A stretch of 64,000 bases of DNA. Origin: CAUZIR01 sp965250195. Lineage in GTDB: Bacteria; Chloroflexota; Dehalococcoidia; Lucifugimonadales; UBA2962. The translations under genes were made by a program, and so were the position numbers. Each line of letters starts with the position of its first letter. The stretch's first letter is position 1. The stretch lies in the NCBI GenBank assembly GCA_965250195.1, contig OZ252295.1:2232001-2296000 (forward strand). Direction: 5' to 3'. This document shows, one piece after another, positions 17,920 to 26,532 of this stretch. The notes beneath the pieces are model-generated. The model searched no databases and was not told the origin of the DNA. It saw nothing but the letters and a program-made list of their open reading frames with translations.

Positions 17920-19407
17920 TTAAGCCTCGGCCCCGACCTTTTTGAGTCGGGTGATGGCCTCTTCCACCGAGCGCACGGTTCGGCTTTTCCCCAACAGTTC
18001 CATCGACTCGAACAGGGGCGGGGAGATGCGCTGCCCCGTTGTGGCCGCTCGCAGAGAGCCGAATAGCTGACCGGGCTTCAGCTCCAACTCCTCCGCGAGA
18101 GCCCGCAGGGACGACTCAAGCTCGGACGCCTCAAAAGGAACGGCGTGTTTGATGGTCGATAAGGCTCTCTCAAGGGCCGCGAGCGTCCCGTTCGAATCCA
18201 TCTTTTTTTGCACCAGCGATTCGGTCTCGTAGGTAAGGTCGTCCATGAACAAGAACCGTATCAGCGCGGCCGCGTCGGCCAGGCTCTTCATCCGCTCGCT
18301 TATTAGCGGCGCGACTTTCAACACAGCGGCATGGGTGGGTTCGCGGTCGAAGCCGTGTGGAGCCACGTCGGACCAGAACGCGAGCAGGGCGTTGGTCAGC
18401 TGCTCCGGGGGAATCTCCCTGAGATACAGGCCGTTCATCCAATCAAGCTTTTCGACGTTAAATATGGCTGGCGACTTCGACACCCGCTCAATCGAAAAAT
18501 CTTTCACCAGCTCTGTCATAGAGAAAATCTCAGTCTTATCATCGAGCGACCAGCCGAGCAGGGAGAGGAAGTTAACCATCGCCTGGGGCAGGTATCCGCC
18601 CTTGCGAAACTCCGAGACAGAGGTCGCCCCGTGACGCTTGCTCAGCTTTGACCGGTCCGGGGCCAGGATGACCGGGACGTGCGCAAAGGCCGGTTTTTCG
18701 AACCCGAACGCCTCGTAAAGCGCCCAGTGGCGGGGCAGCGACGGAAGCCATTCTTCCGCCCTCAGCACGTGGCTAATGCGCATGGCATGGTCGTCCACGA
18801 CGTTCGCCAAGTGGTACGTGGGGAAGCCGTCGGACTTGAGCATGACGAAGTCGTCTATGCGCTTGTTGTCGAACGAAACGTCGCCGCGAATAAGGTCTGA
18901 GACTACCGTCTGGCTTTCTAGCGGCATGGCGAAACGCACGACCGGCGCGACACCCTCGCCCGTCTTTTGCGCCAGTTCGTCCGCACTCATGCCCCGGCAG
19001 TGGCGGTCGTAGCCCGGCGGCTTACCGGCGGCGCGCTGCTCTTCCCGCACGCCCTTGAGGCGGTCTGGAGAGCAGAAGCAGTAGTAGCCGTGCCCGGAGG
19101 CGAGAAGGCGGTTGATGGCGATCTTGTAGTCGCCGCGCTCTTTCCGTTCCGACTGGTAGTACGGTCCGAACGGCCCGTCAATGTCGGGACCCTCGTCCCA
19201 GTCCAGGCCCAGCCAGTGCAGGGACTGGAGAATCGACTCGACGGCACCATCGACAAAGCGGGCACGGTCGGTGTCTTCGATTCGGATGAGGAACGCGCCC
19301 TGGTTCGCGCGGGCGAAGAGCCAGGCGAAGAGGGCGGTGCGGATGTTGCCGACGTGCGGCTCCCCCGTGGGGCTGGGGGCGAAGCGGACCCTGACGGGTG
19401 GGGTCAT
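17920..19407 (-). CDS. gltX: Glutamyl-tRNA synthetase
   Basis: 495 residues, class I aminoacyl-tRNA synthetase charging tRNA-Glu. FAPSPTGEPHVGN is the HIGH region, LSKRHG the KMSKS region, and FLIRIEDTDRAR, YHLANVVDDHAM and LRAEEWLPSLPRH are GluRS/GlnRS signatures. A C-terminal anticodon-binding helical domain covers residues ~330-495. Whether it also charges tRNA-Gln (non-discriminating, needing GatCAB) cannot be read from sequence alone. ATG start; 31 bases downstream of rluD. Confidence 0.95.
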   Translation of the reverse strand: MTPPVRVRFAPSPTGEPHVGNIRTALFAWLFARANQGAFLIRIEDTDRARFVDGAVESILQSLHWLGLDWDEGPDIDGPFGPYYQSERKERGDYKIAINRLLASGHGYYCFCSPDRLKGVREEQRAAGKPPGYDRHCRGMSADELAQKTGEGVAPVVRFAMPLESQTVVSDLIRGDVSFDNKRIDDFVMLKSDGFPTYHLANVVDDHAMRISHVLRAEEWLPSLPRHWALYEAFGFEKPAFAHVPVILAPDRSKLSKRHGATSVSEFRKGGYLPQAMVNFLSLLGWSLDDKTEIFSMTELVKDFSIERVSKSPAIFNVEKLDWMNGLYLREIPPEQLTNALLAFWSDVAPHGFDREPTHAAVLKVAPLISERMKSLADAAALIRFLFMDDLTYETESLVQKKMDSNGTLAALERALSTIKHAVPFEASELESSLRALAEELELKPGQLFGSLRAATTGQRISPPLFESMELLGKSRTVRSVEEAITRLKKVGAEA

Positions 19408-19438
19408 GCGGGGTCCGAATGGTCTCGGGAGGGGGGCA

Positions 19439-20359
19439 TCATCTCAGTCGGAATTTTAGCACCTCGGACAGATACATACTCAGGTCTTGGGGCAGGGGAG
19501 AGCTTAGCTCCACCCTGCGTCCCGTAGACGGGTGCTCGAACGCCAGCCTGGAGGCGTGCAGGAACTGTCGGGCAAGCTCGGGGTCCGGCTTTCCATACAC
19601 GGCGTCACCGACGACCGGGTGGCCGATGGAGGCGAAGTGAACGCGGATCTGGTGAGTGCGCCCGGTGGTCGGCCGAACCTCTACCAGAGTCTTGTCGTCG
19701 AACCTTTGCGTGACCTTAAAGCCGGTCGATGCCGCCCGCCCGGTGGTGACCACGGCCATCTTCTTGCGGTCGCGCGGGCTGCGCCCGATCGGGCCGTCGA
19801 TCACGGCCTCGTCGCGCTCCGGCGAGCCGACGACCAGTGCGATATAGCGTTTGCCAACCCGTCGCTCGGCGAACTGCGCCCCGAGGGCTGAGTGCGCCCT
19901 TGCGCTCTTGGCGACCACTATCAGGCCTGAAGTATCCGCGTCGAGGCGGTGCACTATGCCCGGCCGGGCAGGGTCGCCAACGCCCGCCAGGTCGGGCCAG
20001 CGCGCAACGACGGCGTTGGCAAATGTGTCGTTAGGGTGGCCGGGGGCCGGGTGCACAGTCATGCCGGCTGGTTTTTCGATGACCAGCAATTCCTCGTCCT
20101 CCAGCACCACGGTCAGCGGCACGTCCCAGGGCGTCAGGTTGGAGGGTTCCGGCTCGGCAGGCAACACAGTAATGCGTTGGCCCGGCGCCAGCCTGAGCGA
20201 TGGCTTTTCGGCGGCGGCGCCGTTAACGAGCACCATTCCCCGTTCGACCAGCGCGCGCGCCCTCGAACGGGAAAGGTCGGGAACCGCCCGCGAGACGAAG
20301 GCGTCGAGTCTTGCCTCGCCGTCGGAGAGAGAGACATCAAACTCGACTTGCCCGGTCAA
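19439..20359 (-). CDS. rluD: RluA/RluD family 23S rRNA pseudouridine synthase
   Basis: 306 residues. An N-terminal S4 RNA-binding domain (residues ~15-75; RLDAFVSRAVPDLSRSRARA) is followed by the catalytic domain with HRLDADTSGLIVVAK, whose Asp attacks uridine. RPTTGRTHQIRVHFASIGHP is the closing motif. The start is TTG at 20359, overlapping the lspA stop as TTGA, so it is coupled. The lspA-rluD pair is a widespread gene order, supporting both calls. Confidence 0.92.
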   Translation of the reverse strand: MTGQVEFDVSLSDGEARLDAFVSRAVPDLSRSRARALVERGMVLVNGAAAEKPSLRLAPGQRITVLPAEPEPSNLTPWDVPLTVVLEDEELLVIEKPAGMTVHPAPGHPNDTFANAVVARWPDLAGVGDPARPGIVHRLDADTSGLIVVAKSARAHSALGAQFAERRVGKRYIALVVGSPERDEAVIDGPIGRSPRDRKKMAVVTTGRAASTGFKVTQRFDDKTLVEVRPTTGRTHQIRVHFASIGHPVVGDAVYGKPDPELARQFLHASRLAFEHPSTGRRVELSSPLPQDLSMYLSEVLKFRLR

Positions 20360-20970
20360 CTAGGGTGGTCGCCCGGCTCGCCGACGAGTGGGCCGTCGGC
20401 GTCGTGCCGCGAATCGCCCCCGGCCCCTGCCTCGGACTCGGACTGAGCCTCGTCCTTGTTAGGCACAAGCGAGGTCACGACGATGAGCAGGAAGATCCCC
20501 ACCGTTATGGAGGCGTCGGCGATGTTGAAGATGGGCCACCTGCCCACGTCCACGAAGTCGGTCACCTCGCCCTTGAAGAGCCTGTCGATGAGGTTGCCGA
20601 CCGCACCGCCAAGGAGGATGCCTATTGCGATTCGCATGACCAGCCCTGGGGATCGCTGGGTGCGGAAGAAGTAAATGAGAAAACCGATGGCCAGGAACGA
20701 AACCACCGTCAGGATTACCGTTGCGTTTGGGAACAGCCCGAAAATGGTGCCCGAGTTCTCGTAGTAGGTGAACCGAAAGAAGCCGTCCGATGGTACCGAC
20801 TCACCCTTCGAGAGGTTTGCCCGGATGATGAACTTGGTGATCTGGTCGAACAACACCACCAGCACGACGGCGCTGACCAGTACCCGGTCTCGGTACATCG
20901 CCAGCCTTTCGGAGCCCCTTTCGGGCCCGGGCGGCTCGTCGTTCGATGTGGTTTCGGTAGGGGAGTTCAC
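20356..20970 (-). CDS. lspA: Lipoprotein signal peptidase (signal peptidase II)
   Basis: 204 residues with four membrane helices. It cleaves prolipoproteins before the lipidated Cys. Conserved blocks are DQITKFII, ENSGTIFGLF, GGAVGNLIDRL and FNIADASI; the two catalytic Asp lie in the last two. The N-terminal ~25 and C-terminal ~35 residues are hydrophilic extensions beyond the core. GTG start at 20970 without a good ribosome site. At least five lipobox proteins in the window are likely substrates. Confidence 0.93.
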   Translation of the reverse strand: MNSPTETTSNDEPPGPERGSERLAMYRDRVLVSAVVLVVLFDQITKFIIRANLSKGESVPSDGFFRFTYYENSGTIFGLFPNATVILTVVSFLAIGFLIYFFRTQRSPGLVMRIAIGILLGGAVGNLIDRLFKGEVTDFVDVGRWPIFNIADASITVGIFLLIVVTSLVPNKDEAQSESEAGAGGDSRHDADGPLVGEPGDHPS

Positions 20971-21067
20971 AGCTACTTATCAGGGTATCTGATGCGTGGC
21001 TACCTGTCTGCGATGCGGTCGGCCGTGCGCAGGGCCAGCGCCTGCATGGTGGACAGTCGCGCGGCCG

Positions 21068-22183
21068 TCAGGCCGTCGCTTGCGCGGCCGCTTTCGCGAA
21101 TGTCTCGACCAACTCGTCGTTCGGTCGCCGCAGCATGGTGGCGTTGACGTGCAGATCCACCGGTCGTACTCCATCTTGAGGATAGATGAATACGCCCCGG
21201 TCGGCGAGCACGCCGGTAAAGCGCACCAGGTCGATGGCTTCTCCCAAATCAAGCGGGAAAATGTTGGAGCCGTGTTCGAACGGCGTTATGGACAGGCCGG
21301 GGATGCGGTCGATATCTCGAAACAGCCGTGTGCCCTTCTCCAACGCTGCGGCGAATCTTTCTTCGAAGCCGGGGAGCCCGTGCAGAGCCAGGGCGGCGAC
21401 GAGCGCCGATTGTGCCAGGCCGCCGCCGAACATGCGCCGGTCGTGGTACATGCCCTCTATAAATTCGTCGTCACCTGCCAGCACCCCGCCAAATGGCGCG
21501 CCGAGGAACTTGTAGAGCGAGACATACACCGAGTCGAAGAGACCGGCGTACTCCCGCACATCGTGTCCTGTCGCGGCGGCGACCATGAACAGACGGGCGC
21601 CGTCCAGGTGGCTCTGGATGCTGAGTTCTCGAGCCGTTTCGCTGATCGCCACCACCTTGTCCCAGGGAACGACCTGCCCGGACTTGCGGCGCACAGGCGT
21701 TTCCACCATCACTGCCGAAATCGGGTTCATCACTCGCCCGGTGACAGAGGTTTCGAAAGCCTCTTTTAGCTCCGCTGCGGTGAAGTGGACTCGGCCGGTG
21801 GCGAGTGGTATGAGGTTTATCCCGCTAAGGCGCTGCAACGAGTCACCGGTGTCGTTGAACAGGTGGCTCTGTTCCTGCACGGCCGCCCTGCCACCCGTGC
21901 GGCCCCCGGCGCTGCAGTGAGCACGGATGGCGAGATGGTTGGCCAGAGTCCCGGTGGGCATGAAGATAGCCCGTTCCTTGCCCAGCTGATCAGCCATCGC
22001 GCGTTCCAAGCGGCCAACGGAACCGCCGAGGGAAAAGTCGTCGTCTTCGAACCCGGTGGTGGTCGCGATCTCGTTCAGGCGGCGAAGCTGGTCGGCGGCA
22101 TTGCGCGGCTCGCCGTCGCCGATCAGCACTACCGAATCTTGGTCATCGGGCCTGAGGGTTTTTGTCATGCTCTCCGTCGCCAT
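21068..22183 (-). CDS. Threonine aldolase / beta-eliminating lyase family PLP enzyme
   Basis: 371 residues, fold-type I PLP enzyme of the beta-eliminating lyase/aldolase group, which splits L-threonine or allo-threonine to glycine and acetaldehyde. MPTGTLANHLAI is the cofactor phosphate loop, HLDGARLF holds the PLP-binding Asp, and SLYKFLGAPFGGVL carries the Schiff-base Lys. HLFNDTGDS replaces the usual His-stacking segment. Two starts are possible (ATG 22183 or ATG five codons later). It is close to threonine synthase on the other strand. Other amino-acid lyases of the family are possible. Confidence 0.82.
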   Translation of the reverse strand: MATESMTKTLRPDDQDSVVLIGDGEPRNAADQLRRLNEIATTTGFEDDDFSLGGSVGRLERAMADQLGKERAIFMPTGTLANHLAIRAHCSAGGRTGGRAAVQEQSHLFNDTGDSLQRLSGINLIPLATGRVHFTAAELKEAFETSVTGRVMNPISAVMVETPVRRKSGQVVPWDKVVAISETARELSIQSHLDGARLFMVAAATGHDVREYAGLFDSVYVSLYKFLGAPFGGVLAGDDEFIEGMYHDRRMFGGGLAQSALVAALALHGLPGFEERFAAALEKGTRLFRDIDRIPGLSITPFEHGSNIFPLDLGEAIDLVRFTGVLADRGVFIYPQDGVRPVDLHVNATMLRRPNDELVETFAKAAAQATA

Positions 22184-22329
22184 ATGGCCGACCCTACGGT
22201 GTGGTTGGGGGATAGGCTGGCGATGGTAGGGACGGGCCCGTGCGCTGTCAATTTGCCCGCCCGGTTCTTCTCTCTTGCATCGCCCTTTTCACCGGCGTTA
22301 GGGATGGGCGCTGGTAACCTGATCGCGTT

Positions 22330-23436
22330 GTGAGTTCATTCGTCTTTCGCTGCACCGTCTGTCACCTCGAAGTCGACCCCGGTCCCCGTGTGCTGCGCTG
22401 CCCGGATTGCGACGCCCCCCTCGTCGTCAATTACGGGCAGTCCGGCCCCTCGATAATTTCCAAGTCCGGCGCGCCTTTGCCTCTCAAGACACCGGGCTCG
22501 GTGATCTCCCTGGGTGGAGGGGACACACCGCTCATAGTTCTGTCCGAACTCTCGTCCGAACTGGGCCTGGGGGAATTGAGCGCAAAACTGGAGTCATCCA
22601 ACCCGACGGGTTCGTTCAAGGACCGGGGCATGTCGGTAATGCTCGGTGCGCTTCGGGAGCACGGTGAGACGGCGTTCGTGGAGGATTCCTCGGGCAACGC
22701 CGGGGCCTCTTCGGCAGCCCATGCCGCCAGGGCCAACATGGCGGCGCACGTGTTCGTGCCGGAGTCGGCACCGGCCGGCAAGGTCGCCCAGATCACCTTC
22801 TACGGAGCGACCGTCCACAGGGTGCCGGGGGCGCGCGAGCGGGCGACCGAGGCGGCGGAAGCGTTCGTGGCGGAGTCGGGTTTGGCGTATGCAACGCACA
22901 ACCTGAGCCCTTACTTCATCGAGGGCACGAAATCGTTCGCTTACGAAGTGATCGACCAGTTAGGGGGTTCGCTCCCCGGGCACATCGTGGTCCCGGTGGG
23001 TAACGGGTCGCTATTCATCGCCACCCATCTGGCGCTGATCGAACTGAAGGTGGCCGGGCGGATAACACGGCTGCCCACGCTGCACGCCGTGCAGGCGAGG
23101 GCCGCGAAGCCGATAGTGGCGGCGATCAGGGGTGAAAGCTGGTCGCAGGAGCCCGGTGCTTTCACCATTGCGGGCGGGATAGCGTCCGCCGACCCGCCGC
23201 GAATGGGCCAGATACTGGCGGCTGTGCAAGGGACCTACGGCACCGCCGTGGCCGTCGACGACGAGGAGATAGCGCGCTGGCGCTCGGCGCTGGCCGAACG
23301 GGAGGGCGTCTACGCCGAGTCAACTTCCGCCGCGGCGTTCGCGGGGCTCGAACAACTGGTCAAAGACGGCGCTATCGGCGAAGGAGACAGCGTACTGGTG
23401 CCCGTCACCGGGAGTGGGCTAAAAGAGCCGCTTTAA
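22330..23436 (+). CDS. Threonine synthase-like PLP enzyme
   Basis: 368 residues. Fold-type II PLP enzyme converting O-phosphohomoserine to threonine. The N-terminus has a zinc-ribbon-like pair (FRCTVCHLEV and LRCPDCDAPL) as in class II threonine synthases. NPTGSFKDRGMSV carries the PLP Lys, and EDSSGNAGASSAAHAA and VPVGNGSLF bind the cofactor phosphate. GTG start at 22330 with no ribosome site. Its 3' end overlaps the convergent aminotransferase by 32 bases. A threonine dehydratase-like or cysteate synthase-type role cannot be excluded. Confidence 0.85.
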   Translation: MSSFVFRCTVCHLEVDPGPRVLRCPDCDAPLVVNYGQSGPSIISKSGAPLPLKTPGSVISLGGGDTPLIVLSELSSELGLGELSAKLESSNPTGSFKDRGMSVMLGALREHGETAFVEDSSGNAGASSAAHAARANMAAHVFVPESAPAGKVAQITFYGATVHRVPGARERATEAAEAFVAESGLAYATHNLSPYFIEGTKSFAYEVIDQLGGSLPGHIVVPVGNGSLFIATHLALIELKVAGRITRLPTLHAVQARAAKPIVAAIRGESWSQEPGAFTIAGGIASADPPRMGQILAAVQGTYGTAVAVDDEEIARWRSALAEREGVYAESTSAAAFAGLEQLVKDGAIGEGDSVLVPVTGSGLKEPL

Positions 23437-24589
23437 AGCCGGGGATTGAGCCTCGGAGCGTCCTGTCATCCACACAGTAAGAGATGCGGAAATGCCCTTC
23501 GGCGCCGAAGCCCCGACCAGGCACGACGAGCACGCCGTGGCTCCGCAGCTCGTCGGCGAACCGGATGTCGTCTGCGATGGGCGCCCTTGGGAACAGATAG
23601 AACGCACCGTCGGGTTTGACCACCTCATACCCGAGGCCGGTCAACTCGCCCCACATGAAGTCGCGCTTGGACTGGTAGGCCGCGACGTCCACCGTCGCAC
23701 CCTGCAGCCCGGCGACGAGCCTCTGCATCAGAGCTGGGGCGTTTACGAAGCCGAGAGTCCGATTGCAGAAAACCAGCCCATCGACCAACTCGCCACGATC
23801 TTCGTACTTAGGATTGACGGCGATATAGCCGATCCGTTCGCCTGGCAGGCCGAGGTCTTTCGAGTGGGACGTGGCGACAATGCTGCGCTGGTGCGACGAG
23901 AACACGTCGGGGTACTGGAGGCCGTCGTAAAGGATGCGCCGATAGGGCTCGTCGCTTACGAGGAAGATCTCCCGGCCGTGGCGGCTCTCGGCTGACCGGA
24001 TTGCGCCGGCGATGCGGTCGATGACCTGGCGGGTGTAGAGGACGCCCGTCGGGTTGTTCGGGGAGTTGACCAGGACCATTCTGGTCCGTTCGCTAAATGC
24101 TGACTCCAGCGAATCCATGTCCGGCAGAAAGCCACTATCGGCCTGAACCACCTTGCAGACGCCGCCGTGGTTATCGGCGTAGAAAAAATACTCCACGAAA
24201 TATGGGGCGAAGATGACGACCTCGTCGCCGGGGTCCAGGAGCGCCTTCATCACGACGTTGAGGGCCCCGCCCGCCCCGCAAGTCATGACCACCTCGTCGC
24301 CTGTGAAGGCCAGGCCGGTCTCGGTTGCGAGCCCGTCGGCGACGGCGGAACGGGTCTCGGGGTAGCCGGCATTGGGCATATAGCGGTGCTTGCCGGGCTC
24401 CGGGCTTTCGGCAATACGTCGTAGTCCGTCAAGAAACTCTGGGGGCGGCTCCATTACCGGGTTGCCGAGCGAGAGGTCGAATACATTCTCGGCCCCGAGG
24501 CGCGCCTTGAGGGCGATGCCCTCCTCGAACATGCGGCGTATCCACGACCCGCGCTCCATGGCGGACCTGATTTTCGCGGAAACGGCCAC
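23405..24589 (-). CDS. Class I/II pyridoxal-phosphate aminotransferase
   Basis: 394 residues, fold-type I aminotransferase. SLGNPVMEPPPEF, GAGGALNVVMKALLDPGDE, NSPNNPTGVLY, SDEPYRRILYDG and TSHSKDLGLPGERIGY (Schiff-base Lys) are clear; the C-terminal HFRISYCVDD holds the substrate carboxylate-binding Arg. The amino-acid specificity (aspartate, alanine or other) is not evident. GTG at 24589 or ATG at 24556 could start it. Its tail overlaps threonine synthase head-to-head for 32 bases, so the two messages could pair. Confidence 0.88.
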   Translation of the reverse strand: MAVSAKIRSAMERGSWIRRMFEEGIALKARLGAENVFDLSLGNPVMEPPPEFLDGLRRIAESPEPGKHRYMPNAGYPETRSAVADGLATETGLAFTGDEVVMTCGAGGALNVVMKALLDPGDEVVIFAPYFVEYFFYADNHGGVCKVVQADSGFLPDMDSLESAFSERTRMVLVNSPNNPTGVLYTRQVIDRIAGAIRSAESRHGREIFLVSDEPYRRILYDGLQYPDVFSSHQRSIVATSHSKDLGLPGERIGYIAVNPKYEDRGELVDGLVFCNRTLGFVNAPALMQRLVAGLQGATVDVAAYQSKRDFMWGELTGLGYEVVKPDGAFYLFPRAPIADDIRFADELRSHGVLVVPGRGFGAEGHFRISYCVDDRTLRGSIPGFKAALLAHSR

Positions 24590-24710
24590 CGGTAACTAGG
24601 CGGCCACGGCAGTAATTATCGGCATCGGCTGACCGTATGGCACACCGCTATGCGAGTCAAATTCGTCCGGTCGCCATCTTCAATCGCTGGTCGCAACTCG
24701 AGACGCCGTT

Positions 24711-24738
24711 TTGCATGACCGCGTATCAATGGTAGATT
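24711..24738 (+). promoter_or_regulatory. Promoter upstream of a slippage-prone small membrane gene
   Basis: TTGCAT (24711-24716) and TAGATT (24733-24738) with a 16-base spacer, 46 bases before the TTG start at 24785. Together with the ribosome site and the terminator at 25015 it defines a compact transcription unit. Confidence 0.5.
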
Positions 24739-24784
24739 CTGGGAATACCGGTTCGTCAAGTCACTAACTGGAAACGAGGTCCGG

Positions 24785-24986
24785 TTGAAAAAAATACCTC
24801 CCCGAAGTCGACGGACTGGGTTTCGCCGTAGCGTTGGCGGCGGTTATCGGGTCAACGCTGCTGTCGTACCTGATCCGCGAGGTCTCGCAGGATGTCGTCC
24901 TGAACATTTTCGGGATTTTGTTCCTTGGTGGCCCGCTGGCGGCACTATTCGTTTACTACGCATCGAGATTGAGCGAACAAGACTGA
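24785..24986 (+). pseudogene. Small two-helix membrane protein with a frame change at an A7 run next to the start
   Basis: TTG at 24785 has GAGG about six bases upstream and is followed by seven A (24788-24794). If one A is skipped the frame reads M-KK-YLPEVDGLG and gives 66 residues with two hydrophobic helices (about residues 11-30 and 41-60), ending ASRLSEQD at TGA 24984-24986. Without the slip the frame gives an Arg-rich nonsense protein. Promoter, ribosome site and a strong terminator on both sides argue that this is a real gene. The shift may be a homopolymer error, a mutation, or polymerase slippage or phase variation on A7. No family is recognised. Confidence 0.55.
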
Positions 24987-25014
24987 AACCGCGTCGACTC
25001 GCCGCGACGAGCGC

Positions 25015-25048
25015 AAGCCCTGTCTGGAAAGCCAGACAGGGCTTTTTT
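25015..25048 (+). terminator. Strong Rho-independent terminator
   Basis: A perfect 13-bp stem (AAGCCCTGTCTGG and its complement) with loop AAAG, followed by a T run at 25043-25048. It ends the unit of the small membrane gene 29 bases upstream. Confidence 0.92.
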
Positions 25049-25355
25049 ATCGGCGAGGGTCGAGATCACGAAGGCATGATGCGGGCAAATTGCCGCAGAA
25101 TGTCAGCTTCGCCGCGAATCCGTCCGAAGGGAAAATCATCAATGTATTCAAAGTTGAAATGGCGAAAAGATGATTAGATTCTGAGGGATGGGAAGATTAG
25201 TTCGTTATTGATCAGGCGTCTGTGTGGGGAGAGTCACTGCTATTTCCCGCAGTTTCGAGCGGCCAAAAAAATACCCGCAGGTGCAGCTAATTAGGTACGA
25301 ATAGCCCCCGGCCGCGGCAACTGGCCACGTAATGCATTGCCTATAAGGTTGGCCG
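25049..25355. other. Lower-GC spacer without a recognisable gene
   Basis: Base composition drops visibly compared with the surroundings. Short amino-acid-like stretches are open in both directions around 25060-25180, but none has a start codon or ribosome site. TATAAG at 25342-25347 could be a weak -10 for the primase-like gene. Nothing else is seen. Confidence 0.5.
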
Positions 25356-26084
25356 GTGGACCCGCATTGGGACATTCAAAAGGAGCTTTGGTGGTTGCCG
25401 GACGAGGTGGTATCGAGCGCTCTCCAGGCGGAGCTAGCCCACAACGACCCCCCCTCTGAAGAGAAATTGGGCAAATACCATTATTCGAGGGAGGCTCAGA
25501 CCGGTGAGCCGCTTGCCAGATTCTCGCCGCTGACTGAAATGGGCCAATGGTGGGACCGCTGGGGCGGCATCAACATTCACAGGTCTGTGGCGTTAGTAGT
25601 GGGTCGGAATGGCGACTTGGTTCGGGGCCCGTTGGTGCTTGATATCGATGGTCCGCCGGAACTCGCCTACCCAGAAAGAATTGAGGACGCCCTGAAGGCG
25701 ACCGTGAGGGTTTGGGATTGGGTGGTGAAGGAGACGCGGGAAGGTTCCGCTCGACTATATTTCTCCGGTTCGAAGGGCTTCAACATCGAAATTGATCCAT
25801 CCTATGTTCACCCGACAAAATGGGGCAGTTTTCGTCGCCAGATTTTACGCTCATTGAGGGTCAAAGCCATTGACGGCATCGACAGCTCTGGCAACACCAT
25901 TGGTTATCGAGGATCGGTTTTGGACCCTTTAACCCGCCAAACTCTGAAACGAGTCTCAAATTCAATTAATTGTTGGCTGGAAGGCGGAGTGCTTCACAGG
26001 GCTACACGCCTCCAACTAGACCACTCCACATTCAGAGAGGCTGAGGTCTCGGAGATCATTGCAGAGTCGATAGTTACCGACTAA
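25356..26084 (+). CDS. PriS-like archaeo-eukaryotic primase (AEP) superfamily protein
   Basis: 242 residues. The order of motifs matches the small catalytic subunit of archaeal/eukaryotic primase. SREAQTGEPLARFSPLTEM resembles the N-terminal REF...R..SF block. LVLDIDGPPE has the two catalytic Asp (96 and 98). LYFSGSKGFNIEI resembles FSGRRGxHxxV, with Asn143 in place of His. VLDPLTRQTLKRVSNSIN resembles D..VT.D..RLIR.P.SLH, with Asn again in place of His. Primases make primers or fill gaps from NTPs; bacterial relatives occur in Ku/LigD repair, plasmids, phages and defence loci. GTG start with AAGG upstream. The gene is of lower GC, isolated between a terminator and a tRNA, and its end overlaps a minus-strand gene remnant by 11 bases. 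Activity is uncertain because of the His losses. Confidence 0.65.
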   Translation: MDPHWDIQKELWWLPDEVVSSALQAELAHNDPPSEEKLGKYHYSREAQTGEPLARFSPLTEMGQWWDRWGGINIHRSVALVVGRNGDLVRGPLVLDIDGPPELAYPERIEDALKATVRVWDWVVKETREGSARLYFSGSKGFNIEIDPSYVHPTKWGSFRRQILRSLRVKAIDGIDSSGNTIGYRGSVLDPLTRQTLKRVSNSINCWLEGGVLHRATRLQLDHSTFREAEVSEIIAESIVTD

Positions 26085-26271
26085 GTCGCCGCACGCCCTT
26101 CAGGGTACCTTCGTCAAGCTGGGCCCGAATCTCAGTCAGGGAGCCGGTCACCTGCGGACTGATGGAGTACGCAACGCCCTTGGGTTAGTCCAACAGAACT
26201 ACACCGACAACAGCAGCGGCGATCTCTGCGCCCGCGAATACGATGAAAATACCGGCAATTAGCCAGTCCAT
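26074..26271 (-). pseudogene. Small membrane protein gene interrupted by an in-frame TAA
   Basis: From ATG at 26271 the frame encodes a hydrophobic segment (MDWLIAGIFIVFAGAE and on to about residue 27). It meets TAA at codon 29 (26185-26187), then continues open for 36 more codons (PKGVAYSISPQV, RAQLDEGTLKGV) to TAA at 26074-26076. Both sides look coding and lie in one frame; CAA to TAA is a single transition. The frame is also open upstream of the ATG with a basic stretch just before the helix, so the true start may be further out. It overlaps the primase-like gene end by 11 bases. No family recognised. Confidence 0.4.
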
Positions 26272-26365
26272 GCGTCGCCGATCGCGATTTTGCTTCGCCT
26301 CCCACTTTCGGCGATCGTCCTCTACCTTACAGGCGCTTATGGGGCCTGTGCTACGGTGTGAGCGC

Positions 26366-26438
<73 letters not shown>

Positions 26439-26532
26439 CATGTCGCCCGCTCGGCCACTTCGGCTTTACCTTGGTACCTGGCCCATCGCAACGCCCTTAT
26501 GCGGCGCGGCCTGCTCGGTTAAAGTGGGTCCA

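Noticed and set aside
20311..21147. 278-codon plus-strand frame over lspA
   Set aside because: It is antisense to lspA, which has all signal peptidase II motifs; its Asp/His/Arg-rich translation is typical of a shadow frame.
25050..25180. Protein-like stretches on both strands after the terminator
   Set aside because: They lack start codons and ribosome sites and cannot be extended; at most they are gene debris.
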